Source: Bacillus paramycoides (GTDB lineage: Bacteria; Bacillota; Bacilli; Bacillales; Bacillaceae_G). Taken from it: a DNA stretch of 64,000 bases. The position numbers and the translations under genes are program-made. The stretch is taken from contig NZ_MAOI01000079.1 of the NCBI RefSeq assembly GCF_001884235.1, positions 124,001 through 188,000 on the forward strand, given 5' to 3'. Shown piece after piece: positions 1 to 8,481 of the stretch (the first letter of the stretch is position 1; the number at the start of each line of letters is the position of its first letter). The notes beneath the pieces are model-generated. The model searched no databases. It was not told the origin of the DNA and was given only the letters and a program-made list of their open reading frames with translations.

Positions 1-1111
1 TAATGAGGCAAAAAAAGCAGCAGAACGAGCAGATACAGCTGTTCTTTTCGTTGGACTACCAGATCGTTATGAGTCAGAAGGCTTTGATCGAAAGCATTTA
101 CAAATGCCAGAAAATCACGTGCAATTAATTGAGGCTATCGCTGAAGTGCAAAGTAATATCGTTGTAGTATTAAGTAACGGTGCGCCAATTGAAATGCCAT
201 GGATAGGTAAAGTAAAAGGAATACTTGAAGGCTATTTAGGTGGGCAAGCATTAGGTGGAGCGATTGCTGATATATTATTTGGTGATGCGAATCCAAGCGG
301 GAAATTAGCGGAAACATTCCCGAAAGTTTTAAGCGATAATCCTTCTTACTTAAACTTCCCTGGTGAGGGCGATAAAGTGGAATACAAAGAAGGGGTGTTC
401 GTCGGATACCGTTATTACGATACGAAAAATATTGAACCATTATTCCCATTTGGTTTTGGGTTAAGCTATACAAACTTTGAGTATAGTAATCTTTCAATAG
501 ATAAGAAAGAAATAAAGGATACAGATACTGTTTCTGTTCATGTAAACGTGAAAAATACTGGTAGTACGGTAGGGAAAGAAATTGTTCAGCTGTATATAAA
601 AGATGTTGAAAGCACTATGATTCGTCCTGAAAAAGAATTAAAAGGATTTGAAAAAGTAGCATTGCAGCCGGGAGAAGAAAAAACGGTTAGCTTTACTTTA
701 AATAAAAGATCATTTGCTTATTATAATGTTGAATTGAAGGACTGGCATGTTGAAACAGGTGAATTCGAAATTTTAGTAGGAAAGTCTTCAAAAGAGATTG
801 TTTTACATGATAGCCTATATGTTCAATCAACGACAATAATTCGAAAACAAGTCCATCGTAATACTTTACTAGGGGACATATTCGCGGACCAAATTTTAGC
901 ACCAATTGCAAAAGAGCTTATGGAAAAGGCATTAAAAGACAGCCCATTTGGTAGTATGGCTGAAGGGGATAGTGATACCTCTGAAATGATGGAGGCTATG
1001 CTAAACTATATGCCGTTACGAGCGTTAGTGAACTTTAGCGCAGGTGCTTTTACAGAGGAAATGTTGAGTGAAATAATTGGGCTATTAAACGATGCGCAGA
1101 TGAATCGATAA
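1..1111 (+). CDS. beta-glucosidase, GH3 family (C-terminal part)
   Basis: The frame is open from the window edge (first full codon at base 2), so the N-terminal TIM barrel lies outside and only about 369 residues are visible. The visible part begins in the GH3 C-terminal alpha/beta sandwich: ESEGFDR near the start, [32 protein letters not shown], then the YRYYD and [10 protein letters not shown] motifs. A fibronectin-III-like domain follows (about visible residues 165-265). About 90 further residues ([20 protein letters not shown] onward) form a helical tail found on some Firmicutes GH3 enzymes. The family hydrolyses terminal beta-glucosides in the cytoplasm or at the cell surface; substrate cannot be told. 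A strong terminator follows. Confidence 0.9.
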   Translation, partial: NEAKKAAERADTAVLFVGLPDRYESEGFDRKHLQMPENHVQLIEAIAEVQSNIVVVLSNGAPIEMPWIGKVKGILEGYLGGQALGGAIADILFGDANPSGKLAETFPKVLSDNPSYLNFPGEGDKVEYKEGVFVGYRYYDTKNIEPLFPFGFGLSYTNFEYSNLSIDKKEIKDTDTVSVHVNVKNTGSTVGKEIVQLYIKDVESTMIRPEKELKGFEKVALQPGEEKTVSFTLNKRSFAYYNVELKDWHVETGEFEILVGKSSKEIVLHDSLYVQSTTIIRKQVHRNTLLGDIFADQILAPIAKELMEKALKDSPFGSMAEGDSDTSEMMEAMLNYMPLRALVNFSAGAFTEEMLSEIIGLLNDAQMNR

Positions 1112-1191
1112 GCGGTGAATGAATTTTCTAGCCATTGGAACATTCATTGTTGAATTTTAATTACTTTCAAAAATTCATACGCAATATAAAC

Positions 1192-1226
1192 AAAAACGCA
1201 GTTTGCAACCAAACTGCGTTTTTTTA
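1192..1226 (+). terminator. rho-independent terminator after GH3 gene
   Basis: AACGCAGTTTG pairs with CAAACTGCGTT around a short CAAC-type loop and runs into a T tract. It ends transcription of the beta-glucosidase gene. Confidence 0.9.
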
Positions 1227-1358
1227 ACGTTCAATGAATGATCAAAGTCTTTAAATTTAAAGGATTGTAGCTATAAAAGATTTTAAAATTCTAAAAAAAT
1301 TGAAGGTATAATTCGATGAATATAGAATTTAACATATAGCAAATAAGGAGGGGATGAA

Positions 1359-2402
1359 ATGGAAGTCTTTCACGTAACGAGTAGAAAAAGGGAAACGTAC
1401 AACGTTCAAATGAAGTATTCGATACTTTTCGAATGTGCACTTGGCATTGCGGCAATTACTCATAAGAGGTTAATCGACACGCTCGAAAAGACTCAAAGTG
1501 AATGGGAAGAAATAAGACAGTCTTTACCCCATGAAATGATAGAGCATTTACAATTTGTCGAGGAGCATAATACGTGGAAAGCGTTGCTACAGTTACTGTA
1601 TGATGGGGATTTTACGGATTTATCTCAATTTATTCATAATATCAATTCGCTATCAGAAGTAGATTTTAAGTATGTATGCTTACCGTTTTTAGGAGAAATG
1701 CATCAAGAAAAAAGACGTTTAGCAGCAAGCGGAGAAGTTTCAGCGGTACAAGAATTAATGGAACTAACGCAGGAGCATCAATTTTTCTCTACGTATATTG
1801 ACTTTATATGTAATACAGATATGCAATTATTAAAAGGGCATTTAATCGCTGTTATGACAGGATGGTATGAGAGTGTTATTAAGAAAGAAGAAGAGCAACT
1901 ACTCTCTATACTAGAGCGAGATTATGAAGCAAAAAATGAAATGAATAAAAAGATGAAACCGGAAGAGTTTGTAGAGTGGGCAACAGGTGGAGTTATATAC
2001 ATGCCAGAGCCAAGTGTGCATCACGTACTTCTTATCCCGCAAATCACATACAGACCGTGGAACATAGAAGCAGATATTGAAGATACGAAAGTGTTTCATT
2101 ATCCAGTCGCGAATGAAAGTATACATCCAGAAGATCCATATGAGCCGAGCTATTTTTTAGTACATAAACATAAGGCGCTTGGGGATGAGGCAAGGCTCCG
2201 TATTGTAAAACTACTATTTGAACAAGAGCGTACGCTGCAAGATATAACGGAAAGATTAAAACTCGGAAAATCGACAGTACATCATCATTTGAAACTTTTA
2301 CGTTCAGCGAAGTTAGTTGATATTCATGACGGCAAATATGTGTTGAGAAAGAAAACAGTGCAGTCTTTAGCGAAAGAATTGGAAATGTTTTTGAATCGGT
2401 AG
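1359..2402 (+). CDS. ArsR-type winged-helix transcriptional regulator with large N-terminal domain
   Basis: 347 residues. The last 80 or so (from HKALGDEARLRIVKLLFEQ, through the recognition helix GKSTVHHHLKLLRSA, to the KYVLRKK wing) are a clear ArsR/HTH_5 winged helix. The first 260 residues are a helical domain I cannot name, so this is longer than classical 100-residue ArsR sensors and lacks their CxC metal motif. The ATG is set by AAGGAGGGGATGAA just upstream. The MFS gene starts 62 bases downstream on the same strand, so it is probably the regulator of that pump. Ligand unknown. Confidence 0.85.
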   Translation: MEVFHVTSRKRETYNVQMKYSILFECALGIAAITHKRLIDTLEKTQSEWEEIRQSLPHEMIEHLQFVEEHNTWKALLQLLYDGDFTDLSQFIHNINSLSEVDFKYVCLPFLGEMHQEKRRLAASGEVSAVQELMELTQEHQFFSTYIDFICNTDMQLLKGHLIAVMTGWYESVIKKEEEQLLSILERDYEAKNEMNKKMKPEEFVEWATGGVIYMPEPSVHHVLLIPQITYRPWNIEADIEDTKVFHYPVANESIHPEDPYEPSYFLVHKHKALGDEARLRIVKLLFEQERTLQDITERLKLGKSTVHHHLKLLRSAKLVDIHDGKYVLRKKTVQSLAKELEMFLNR

Positions 2403-2464
2403 TACACAACGAGAGAATGTACATAAAGGAGGAATAATTAATATAGAAAAGTTGGTGCACTATA

Positions 2465-3667
2465 GTGGAAAATGTATTGAAAAATCGTTCATTCTTTTTT
2501 ATGTGGATTGGCAGTGCAATTTCAGAATTAGGTGGGGCTTTCGGGACGTTATGTAATTCGATTCTTGTTTATGATCTAACAGGGTCGAAAACAGCATTAA
2601 GTAGCATGTGGTTACTATATTTTATCCCGTCTCTCATACTGCAACTTATAAGTGGACCATTTATTGATAAATGGAGCCGAAAGTGGATTATGATTTTTTC
2701 GCAATGGACGCGGGCCTCTGTTTTCTTACTGCCTTTAGTAATGCTTTTTACTAATAATATAGAAGTATGGCACGTTTACGTTGTTCAAATTATAGTAGGG
2801 TTCATTACGCCGCTATATACACCTGCAAGTCAAGCGATTACACCGAGCATAGTAAGTAAAGAGCAGCTTCAAAATGCAAATGCGTATATAGATGGAATGA
2901 CTCGTCTTATGATGTTTTTGGCGCCGGTATTAGGTGGCATCGTTATTAAATTCATTGGAATCAAATTAACAATATTGTTCGTTTGTGTTTGTCTATTCAT
3001 TAGTGGAGGATTGTTACTTTTCATAAAAGAAAAAATGGTAAAGCAAGAACTTCGAAAAACGTGGCTAGAGCAATTTCTTCACGGCTTTACATACTTCTTC
3101 ACAAAACCAGTTATCGTTTGGCTTGGGGTATTTCTAGCATTCGTTCAATTTGGAGTAGGAGTAACGATGGTTACGAATCTTCCTTATATAAAAGACGAAC
3201 TGTCGGCAGGATATGCGGAGTACGGCTACTTCATGGCAGGTTTCCCGCTTGGCTATGTAGTTGGTTCCATGTTAGTTGGGAAAGTGAAGTATAGAAGTCG
3301 TCGACTACTTATGCTTGGAGGATTATTCGTAGGGGGTCTCACTTACATTTCACTAGGTTTAAACAATAGTATTCTAATAGCGATTGTAATTGAAGTAATT
3401 GCCGGTATATGTATTTCATTTTTTAATGTTCATAACACGACGATATGCCAACAAACGGTCCCGAATAATATGATAGGGAAAGTATTTTCAGTGCGGTTAT
3501 TTTTAATTCGATCGGCTATGCCATTAGGTGTGTTTCTAGGGGGAATATTGAGTGAGATATGGGGAATAAGAACACTATACTATATCATAGGTGCGCTTAT
3601 ATGTATCACTTCTTTAATAGGGATATTGCTTCCATATTTTAAATTTTTGGATGAGTCGATCGAATAG
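2465..3667 (+). CDS. MFS transporter, 12 membrane segments
   Basis: 400 residues with about 12 hydrophobic segments and the MFS loop signature GPFIDKWSRKWIMI between helices 2 and 3. It resembles the macrolide-efflux-like (MefA/MdtH) branch of single-domain MFS exporters; substrate unknown. The start is odd. GTG at 2465 is the first usable codon in frame after the stop at 2444, yet the strong AAAGGAGG lies at 2424-2431, about 33 bases away. The true start may be non-canonical, or the region between may have lost an ATG. Probably cotranscribed with the ArsR-type gene upstream. Confidence 0.85.
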   Translation: MENVLKNRSFFFMWIGSAISELGGAFGTLCNSILVYDLTGSKTALSSMWLLYFIPSLILQLISGPFIDKWSRKWIMIFSQWTRASVFLLPLVMLFTNNIEVWHVYVVQIIVGFITPLYTPASQAITPSIVSKEQLQNANAYIDGMTRLMMFLAPVLGGIVIKFIGIKLTILFVCVCLFISGGLLLFIKEKMVKQELRKTWLEQFLHGFTYFFTKPVIVWLGVFLAFVQFGVGVTMVTNLPYIKDELSAGYAEYGYFMAGFPLGYVVGSMLVGKVKYRSRRLLMLGGLFVGGLTYISLGLNNSILIAIVIEVIAGICISFFNVHNTTICQQTVPNNMIGKVFSVRLFLIRSAMPLGVFLGGILSEIWGIRTLYYIIGALICITSLIGILLPYFKFLDESIE

Positions 3668-3704
3668 AAGTCTGCATAATTCAAAAATTAAAAACATTAT
3701 AATT

Positions 3705-3723
3705 GAAAATAATTATCATAATC
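3705..3723 (+). promoter_or_regulatory. Fur box upstream of isdG
   Basis: GAAAATAATTATCATAATC matches the 19-bp Fur consensus GATAATGATTATCATTATC at 16 positions. It lies 53 bases before the isdG start codon, a usual place for iron repression. Confidence 0.85.
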
Positions 3724-3775
3724 AATTATAATAAAAGAATACTAGTATTCGTATTACAAAAAGGGAGTGGGATAT

Positions 3776-4102
3776 ATGTTTATCGAAACTAAGACATTTA
3801 CAGTAAAAGAAGGTACTTCTAATATAGTTGTAGAACGTTTCACTGGAGAAGGAATTATTGAAAAATTTGAAGGCTTTATCGACTTAAGCGTTCTCGTAAA
3901 AAAAGTAAGACGCGGAGACGAAGAAGTAGTCGTTATGATTCGCTGGGAATCGGAAGAAGCATGGAAAAACTGGGAAACAAGTGAAGAACATTTAGCTGGA
4001 CATAGAGCGAACCGTGGTAAACCGAAACCAGATCATATCATTAACGTCGATCACGCAGTTTATTATGTAAAATCATCGAAATCGGCTTATCAGCAGTCGT
4101 AA
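3776..4102 (+). CDS. isdG: heme-degrading monooxygenase, IsdG family
   Basis: 108 residues, one ABM (ferredoxin-like) domain, as usual for the IsdG/HmoA family, which opens heme oxidatively and releases iron in the cytoplasm. W66 and H76 (in the stretch WKNWETSEEHLAGH) fall where the S. aureus IsdG/IsdI active-site Trp and heme-ligating His sit. The family's N-terminal Asn is not at residue 6 or 7 here (MFIETKT). A longer frame begins with GTG at 3767, but AAGGGAG at 3761-3767 overlaps that codon and is well spaced for ATG 3776. The Fur box just upstream predicts induction by iron starvation. Confidence 0.88.
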   Translation: MFIETKTFTVKEGTSNIVVERFTGEGIIEKFEGFIDLSVLVKKVRRGDEEVVVMIRWESEEAWKNWETSEEHLAGHRANRGKPKPDHIINVDHAVYYVKSSKSAYQQS

Positions 4103-4138
4103 AAATACATTTGTTTCATTTTAATCCTTCCAATATAT

Positions 4139-4168
4139 AACCATCTATCTACTTATTGATAGATGGTT
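4139..4168 (+). terminator. hairpin after isdG, probable terminator
   Basis: AACCATCTATC and GATAGATGGTT form an 11-bp perfect stem with an 8-base loop. The T tract that follows is weak (ATTAAC), so termination is likely but not certain. Confidence 0.6.
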
Positions 4169-4284
4169 ATTAACATTGAATAAAGAGAATGATTTGCATG
4201 TGATGTAAGAAGAATTAACAGACAGGTTAAAAATAGAAATGCTATAATACAATCCGATCAGTGAGAAGATTAGGAGTGGTAATA

Positions 4285-4707
4285 ATGGTTCAATCGATAG
4301 TTCATATTGCATTAGTAGTAAAAGACTATGATGAGGCGATAGAGTTTTATACAAAGAAACTAAATTTCACATTAGTTGAAGATATTTATCAGCCAGAAGA
4401 AAATAAACGGTGGGTAGTGGTATCTCCTCCAGGTTCAGTCGGCACCACAATATTACTAGCTAGGGCATCTAAACCTGAGCAAGAGCCCTTTATTGGTAAT
4501 CAATCAGGTGGTAGAGTATTTCTTTTCTTAAATACTGACGATTTTTGGAGAGATTATAATGAAATGATTTCAAGAGGAATAGAATTTGTGAGAGAACCGA
4601 AAGAGCAATCATATGGAATTGTTGCAGTGTTTAAGGATTTATACGGGAATTTATGGGACCTTCTGCAACTAAAAGATGATCACCCAATTGCACAAAGAAT
4701 TAAGTAG
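4285..4707 (+). CDS. VOC (glyoxalase/bleomycin-resistance) family protein
   Basis: 140 residues with the paired beta-alpha-beta-beta-beta modules of the vicinal oxygen chelate fold: HIALVVKDYDEAIEFYTKKLNF at the start and LYGNLWDLLQ at the end. Such proteins bind a metal and act as lyases, dioxygenases or drug-binding resistance proteins; the substrate cannot be read here. A longer frame starts at 4261, but AGGAGTGG at 4272-4279 points to ATG 4285. Stands alone on this strand. Confidence 0.82.
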   Translation: MVQSIVHIALVVKDYDEAIEFYTKKLNFTLVEDIYQPEENKRWVVVSPPGSVGTTILLARASKPEQEPFIGNQSGGRVFLFLNTDDFWRDYNEMISRGIEFVREPKEQSYGIVAVFKDLYGNLWDLLQLKDDHPIAQRIK

Positions 4708-4913
4708 AAAGCAATTCAACTGGGCATTTTACAAGTATGTGAAAATAAAATAGAGCTAGGTTTGTAACAATTAGCAGTATGTATAATGGAAATGTATGAG
4801 GAAAAATATAATTCAATATCGTTTAAAATGTGTTTGCTTATTTTAGAAACTGAGAAATATCGATCTATTCTTATAAGAATAATATTACGTGCTCAATGGC
4901 TTGGAGGGTAGAA

Positions 4914-5618
4914 ATGATAGAAAATCTTTCATTTATTACTTATGAAAATCATAAAGGGTTAGTGCATAAAATTCTAAATGAATATATTGCTAGGAATGAA
5001 GTAAGTGGGTTAATGCTTATCGGATCTGTCGCAAGAGGTGACGCTTATCCTGAATCCGATTTAGACTTCTATATTCTTTTAGAGCGCGGACAAAAGAAGA
5101 AATTTTATTCTGAACTGAGAGATGATATTTTAGTTGAATATAAGTGTGCAGATTTTAATCAAATACAATTAAGCTTTAAAAACAATCCGATGGAACTATA
5201 TTCATTTTTAGAAGGGAAAATTTTATTTGATAGTAACGATGAGTTGGAAAGACTAAAGAAAATAGCTCAACATACATATGAAAATTATTGTGTCTCTAGT
5301 GATAAAGTAAAGGGTACTTCTCATTGGCTCAATAGTTCGCTAATTAAAGTTCAGTCTGCTTTGAAAGCAAATGATAAGTTAAAAGCTTCCTACATAGTTC
5401 ACACATCAACTTGGACTATTGTAGAAGGGATATGGGCTATTAATAATAAGCCTGCACCACCAGCAGGATCTGGTTTGAAGTATATGCAAACTTTATCTAA
5501 AGTACCAATTAATTTTGATCACTTAATAAATATACTGTTTTTAGGGAATACGACAGAGCGCATCTCTTCAGCAGTTTTCTTAATTGAGTGGGTTTTACTC
5601 AACTTGGAGAATAGATAA
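4914..5618 (+). CDS. nucleotidyltransferase domain protein
   Basis: 234 residues. The N-terminal third carries the polymerase-beta-like nucleotidyltransferase signature GSVARGDAYPESDLDFYI (G-S-x9-D-x-D metal-binding motif). The rest is helical, like the C-terminal domain of aminoglycoside nucleotidyltransferases or HEPN-like helices. It may adenylylate a small molecule, but no drug class can be assigned. ATG 4896 is in frame upstream, but GGAGGG at 4903-4908 is correctly spaced for ATG 4914. A second protein of this type is encoded at 62804-63505. Confidence 0.75.
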   Translation: MIENLSFITYENHKGLVHKILNEYIARNEVSGLMLIGSVARGDAYPESDLDFYILLERGQKKKFYSELRDDILVEYKCADFNQIQLSFKNNPMELYSFLEGKILFDSNDELERLKKIAQHTYENYCVSSDKVKGTSHWLNSSLIKVQSALKANDKLKASYIVHTSTWTIVEGIWAINNKPAPPAGSGLKYMQTLSKVPINFDHLINILFLGNTTERISSAVFLIEWVLLNLENR

Positions 5619-5635
5619 TATGGCTATTACAACTG

Positions 5636-5690
5636 TCGATTTATATAGGTAAATCGATATTCCACGTCGAATTGTTCATATGAAGTCATT
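5636..5690 (+). repeat. dispersed intergenic repeat, copy 1
   Basis: The block 5648-5672 (GGTAAATCGATATTC, then CCACGTCGAAT) matches 47064-47088 almost base for base. It is a shortened copy of a repeat also at 15691-15748 and 35893-35957, and lies just past the nucleotidyltransferase stop codon. Confidence 0.6.
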
Positions 5691-5854
5691 AACTGTATTC
5701 CAAATGTTGCATTTTAAAAATCGTTCTAGACGATAGAAAAAAGTATTAGACTATTAAAAAGTGAACACTTGAATACAACCCCTGTAACGTTCAGGTGTTA
5801 TGAATATGGGGCAATATACTTTCGTATAACCCCTGTTTAAAAGGAGATGAGTGA

Positions 5855-6274
5855 ATGAGGTTAAATCATTTGAATCTATGTGTTGATGATTTATCGGAAG
5901 CTAGACATTTCTTTGAAACATTTTTTGATTTTCAATTTTTGGAGCAAAAGGGAAAGGCCCTTGTAGTGATGAGTGATGAGAGTGGATTTATACTTGTATT
6001 AAGTGATCCAAAAGCATTCAAGGGGAAGAATGACGTTACATATCCTGAGGCTTTTCATATTGGCTTTTTGGTGGAAACTTCAAGCGAAGTTGATCAGGCG
6101 TATAATCGTTTAGTAGCTGGGGGCATTGAAATAGAAAAGGAACCTTATGCAATGCGAGGTAGTAGTTATGGTTTTTATTTTACAATATTTAATGGCTTAT
6201 TAATTGAAGTTTCTTGCCTTGACTATAGAGATGGTAAGAAAGTTTCAAAACTTAATAGCACTCATCAAGAGTAA
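5855..6274 (+). CDS. VOC (glyoxalase/bleomycin-resistance) family protein
   Basis: 139 residues, a single VOC protein: MRLNHLNLCVDDLSEARHFF opens the first module, GFLVETSSEVDQAYNRLVAGG the second, and FTIFNGLLIEVS ends it with the metal-ligand Glu region. AAGGAGATGAG precedes the ATG. Function is unassigned. The upstream leader has ACACTTGAA (about 5765) that can pair with TTCAGGTGT (about 5790) and two copies of AACCCCTGT, so the mRNA leader may be structured. Confidence 0.8.
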   Translation: MRLNHLNLCVDDLSEARHFFETFFDFQFLEQKGKALVVMSDESGFILVLSDPKAFKGKNDVTYPEAFHIGFLVETSSEVDQAYNRLVAGGIEIEKEPYAMRGSSYGFYFTIFNGLLIEVSCLDYRDGKKVSKLNSTHQE

Positions 6275-6660
6275 TTGTCGGAAGGTGTATATATAGCCTC
6301 TTATCAAGTTTAGAAAGGGGCTTGTTACCATTTCATTCGCTTTTTTAATGGAACATCAAAGTAAAAAAGAAGCGTCTTTTAGTCAAAAATTCGACTTATG
6401 AGACAGCTCCTATATTTATTAATCTAACTTAATTTCAAATTCAAGCACAGTTTGATTTTTCATAAACGGCATACCATCTTAAACCAAATGTTGTAGATTT
6501 AATATAAAGTTTGATAAAAAGGTCTATTTTGTAGGGGAATTACTTATGCATAAAATAACAAAATTTTTTTGTGTACTGTCGCTATAAACTTTCGTGAATC
6601 AACTGGGTTTCTTACCTGATGTGGTGCGAGGTACAGTGACATAACTAGGAGGTTGCCACT
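6275..6660. other. 386-base gap without a gene
   Basis: No open frame with a ribosome site was found. It contains a 30-base block at 6382-6411 that recurs inverted in the terminator after the ABC-F gene. The last 80 bases are richer in G+C, like the GNAT gene that follows. Confidence 0.5.
6382..6411 (-). repeat. 30-base block shared (inverted) with 55004-55033
   Basis: Read on the minus strand, it starts AGGAGCTGTCTCATAAGTCG and agrees with 27 of 30 bases at 55004-55033, where that sequence is the 5' part of a terminator. Here the 3' arm and T tract are missing, so it looks like a remnant of a terminator or of a mobile-element end. Confidence 0.5.
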
Positions 6661-7164
6661 ATGACAGCTGTATTTAAAGATATGGTGTTCCAGCTGAAAA
6701 CGGAACGACTCGATCTGAATATGTGGGAGGAATCCGATGCAGTCTGGCTGAGAAAATTAATTGGTGAACGTGGTGTGGACATGCCAACCATTGAATCTGT
6801 TCGTAGCTATCTTATTGAGATGCGCAAGAGAGCAGCTGAAGATGGCATTTCCCTTCTCACTATTCGTAGGCGAGACGAAGGCGATTTCATCGGATACTGT
6901 GGCTTGATTATCGGTCGTTCCACGCTTGAAGAGCCGGAGATTGCATACGAGTTGTTCCGCAGTGCTCATCGCAAGGGTTATGCGACAGAGGCAGCATCCG
7001 CTGTGCTGGAGGCTGCGATTGCTACCGGGCGCCACAGACTTTGGTCGACTGTAGGCGCTTGGAATGTTGCGTCCTTCCGGGTATTAGAAAAGATAGGATT
7101 TGAGCGACATCACAGTACGTGGGACGAGCGCGGTGAGATTGTTTGGAACGTACGTGATCTGTAG
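6661..7164 (+). CDS. GNAT-family N-acetyltransferase, RimJ/RimL type
   Basis: 167 residues. LKTERLDLNMWEESDA is the usual RimJ/RimL opening, followed by GYCGLIIG, the acetyl-CoA loop region AYELFRSAHRKGYATEAASAV, and NVASFRVLEKIGFERH at the end. AGGAGG at 6647-6652 fixes the ATG. Hand counts over sample stretches give nearly half G+C, against about a third for neighbours, and codon use differs (CTG, CGC and GGC are common). This suggests acquisition by transfer. Substrate unknown. A strong terminator follows. Confidence 0.85.
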   Translation: MTAVFKDMVFQLKTERLDLNMWEESDAVWLRKLIGERGVDMPTIESVRSYLIEMRKRAAEDGISLLTIRRRDEGDFIGYCGLIIGRSTLEEPEIAYELFRSAHRKGYATEAASAVLEAAIATGRHRLWSTVGAWNVASFRVLEKIGFERHHSTWDERGEIVWNVRDL

Positions 7165-7202
7165 AGACCTGACCAAATTCGGAACAATGAAAAATGTAAA
7201 AG

Positions 7203-7250
7203 AAAGCCCATATGTTAGACTGCTCAGTAATCTAACATATGGGCTTTTCC
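7203..7250. terminator. bidirectional terminator between GNAT gene and lsrF
   Basis: AAGCCCATATGTTAGA pairs with TCTAACATATGGGCTT, a 16-bp stem, with T-rich sequence on both sides. It can end both the GNAT transcript and the leftward lsr transcript. Confidence 0.88.
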
Positions 7251-7304
7251 TTATAGTAAATATTGATTTTGTATATATTTAAGTGTAATAGTCTGTCTTT
7301 TACT

Positions 7305-8087
7305 TTAATTTTTTACATCATCATATAATTCCAGCGCTTCTTTCACATTCAATCCATTTTTCACAATGCCATGAATCGCTTGAATCATTGCAGTTGGGTG
7401 TTCGGATTGCCATATGTTTCGGCCCATGTCTACGCCGATTGCACCTTCTTGCAGCGCATTGTACGTAATGTTTAATGCATCTTCGATTGAATCAAGTTTG
7501 GGACCGCCGGCAATGACGACTGGGGCAGGGCATGTACTCGTAATTTTTTCGAATCCTTCGCAGTAGTACGTTTTAATAATGTCAGCTCCCATTTCAACAC
7601 ATACGCGGGAAGCGAGTGCTAGGAAGCGAGCTTCACGTTTTTGTAGTTCTTTCGCAACGGCGGTAATACCGAGTACTGGCAGCCCATAATCGTGAGCTTC
7701 AGAGACTACGTTTGCGAGATTTGAAACAGTTTGTGTTTCATAGTCTGATCCAACAAAAACAGAAACGCCGACGCCAATTGCGTTCTGCTTTACGGCCTCT
7801 TTCACAGGTGTAACAATTGTTTCATTCGCTAAATCTTTGCCGACTACAGTTGGTCCACCTGAAACGCGCATAACCATCGGTGTGCTGCAGTCTTCAGGAA
7901 TACAGGAGCTGAGTATACCTCTCGTTAAAAAGAGTGAATCCGTATAAGGAAGCAAATTTTTAACGGTTTCTAACGGCTGTTCTAGTCCGTGAATTGGTCC
8001 TAAAAAATAGCCGTGATCTATCGCTAACATAACCGCTCTGCCGTCAGGTAAAATTGTATTTAATCGATTTTTAAATCCCCAAGTCAT
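7305..8087 (-). CDS. lsrF: LsrF, phospho-AI-2 thiolase (aldolase class I fold)
   Basis: 260 residues, full length. Family role: transfers the acetyl group from 3-hydroxy-5-phosphonooxypentane-2,4-dione to CoA, the last step of AI-2 breakdown. Visible are MLAIDHGYFLGP (LsrF/FbaB-like N-terminal active-site region), the Schiff-base lysine region ADIIKTYYCEGFEKI, and the phosphate-binding strands VVIAGGPK and GVDMGRNIWQ. It is last in the leftward lsrR-lsrK-cupin-lsrF cluster, six bases after the cupin gene. AAGGAGTGATTTCT precedes the ATG. Confidence 0.92.
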   Translation of the reverse strand: MTWGFKNRLNTILPDGRAVMLAIDHGYFLGPIHGLEQPLETVKNLLPYTDSLFLTRGILSSCIPEDCSTPMVMRVSGGPTVVGKDLANETIVTPVKEAVKQNAIGVGVSVFVGSDYETQTVSNLANVVSEAHDYGLPVLGITAVAKELQKREARFLALASRVCVEMGADIIKTYYCEGFEKITSTCPAPVVIAGGPKLDSIEDALNITYNALQEGAIGVDMGRNIWQSEHPTAMIQAIHGIVKNGLNVKEALELYDDVKN

Positions 8088-8093
8088 TAGAAA

Positions 8094-8456
8094 TCACTCC
8101 TTCGTTAATGTTGGATTTTCAGTTTGTACTGTATCTTTATTTTGTAAATGTGGTGACTTAACAAAAACAGCTTTAAAAGGTTTATCAGAATGGTTAATAA
8201 GATAGTGAGATTCATGAGGACGAACTTGCAAGACATCACCTTGTTTTATCGGAACTCTTTCGTTATTTACATAGAAATCTATTTCGCCTTCTAACGCATA
8301 AAAGACTTCTTCGCACGTTGTATGAAAATGATTTTGAAACTCTTGCCCAGGCTGAATAATGACTAGGCCGAGATCAATATTTGGCCCTTGTAATAAATAT
8401 TTCGGCCCGTTATCACCGAAACGATAGGTGAAATCATCTTCATTCACTTTAAGCAT
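8094..8456 (-). CDS. cupin-domain protein of the lsr cluster
   Basis: 120 residues forming one cupin barrel: EFQNHFHTTCEEVFYALEGE (motif 1 with His and Glu metal ligands), then GDVLQVRPHESHYLIN (motif 2 His). It takes the place of lsrG between lsrK and lsrF, so it may isomerise phospho-AI-2, as LsrG does with an unrelated fold; this is inference. The frame extends upstream to 8492, but AAAGGAGTGATTTCT stands directly before ATG at 8456, and that start removes the overlap with lsrK. Confidence 0.82.
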   Translation of the reverse strand: MLKVNEDDFTYRFGDNGPKYLLQGPNIDLGLVIIQPGQEFQNHFHTTCEEVFYALEGEIDFYVNNERVPIKQGDVLQVRPHESHYLINHSDKPFKAVFVKSPHLQNKDTVQTENPTLTKE

Positions 8457-8481
8457 AGAAATCACTCCTTTATGTAATGTG

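Noticed and set aside
135-497. Minus-strand open frame inside the GH3 gene
   Set aside because: It is the shadow of a conserved coding frame, has no ribosome site and reads as low-complexity peptide.
3061-3294. Plus-strand 77-codon frame inside the MFS gene
   Set aside because: It lies wholly in another frame of a clear membrane transporter and has no start site or family resemblance.
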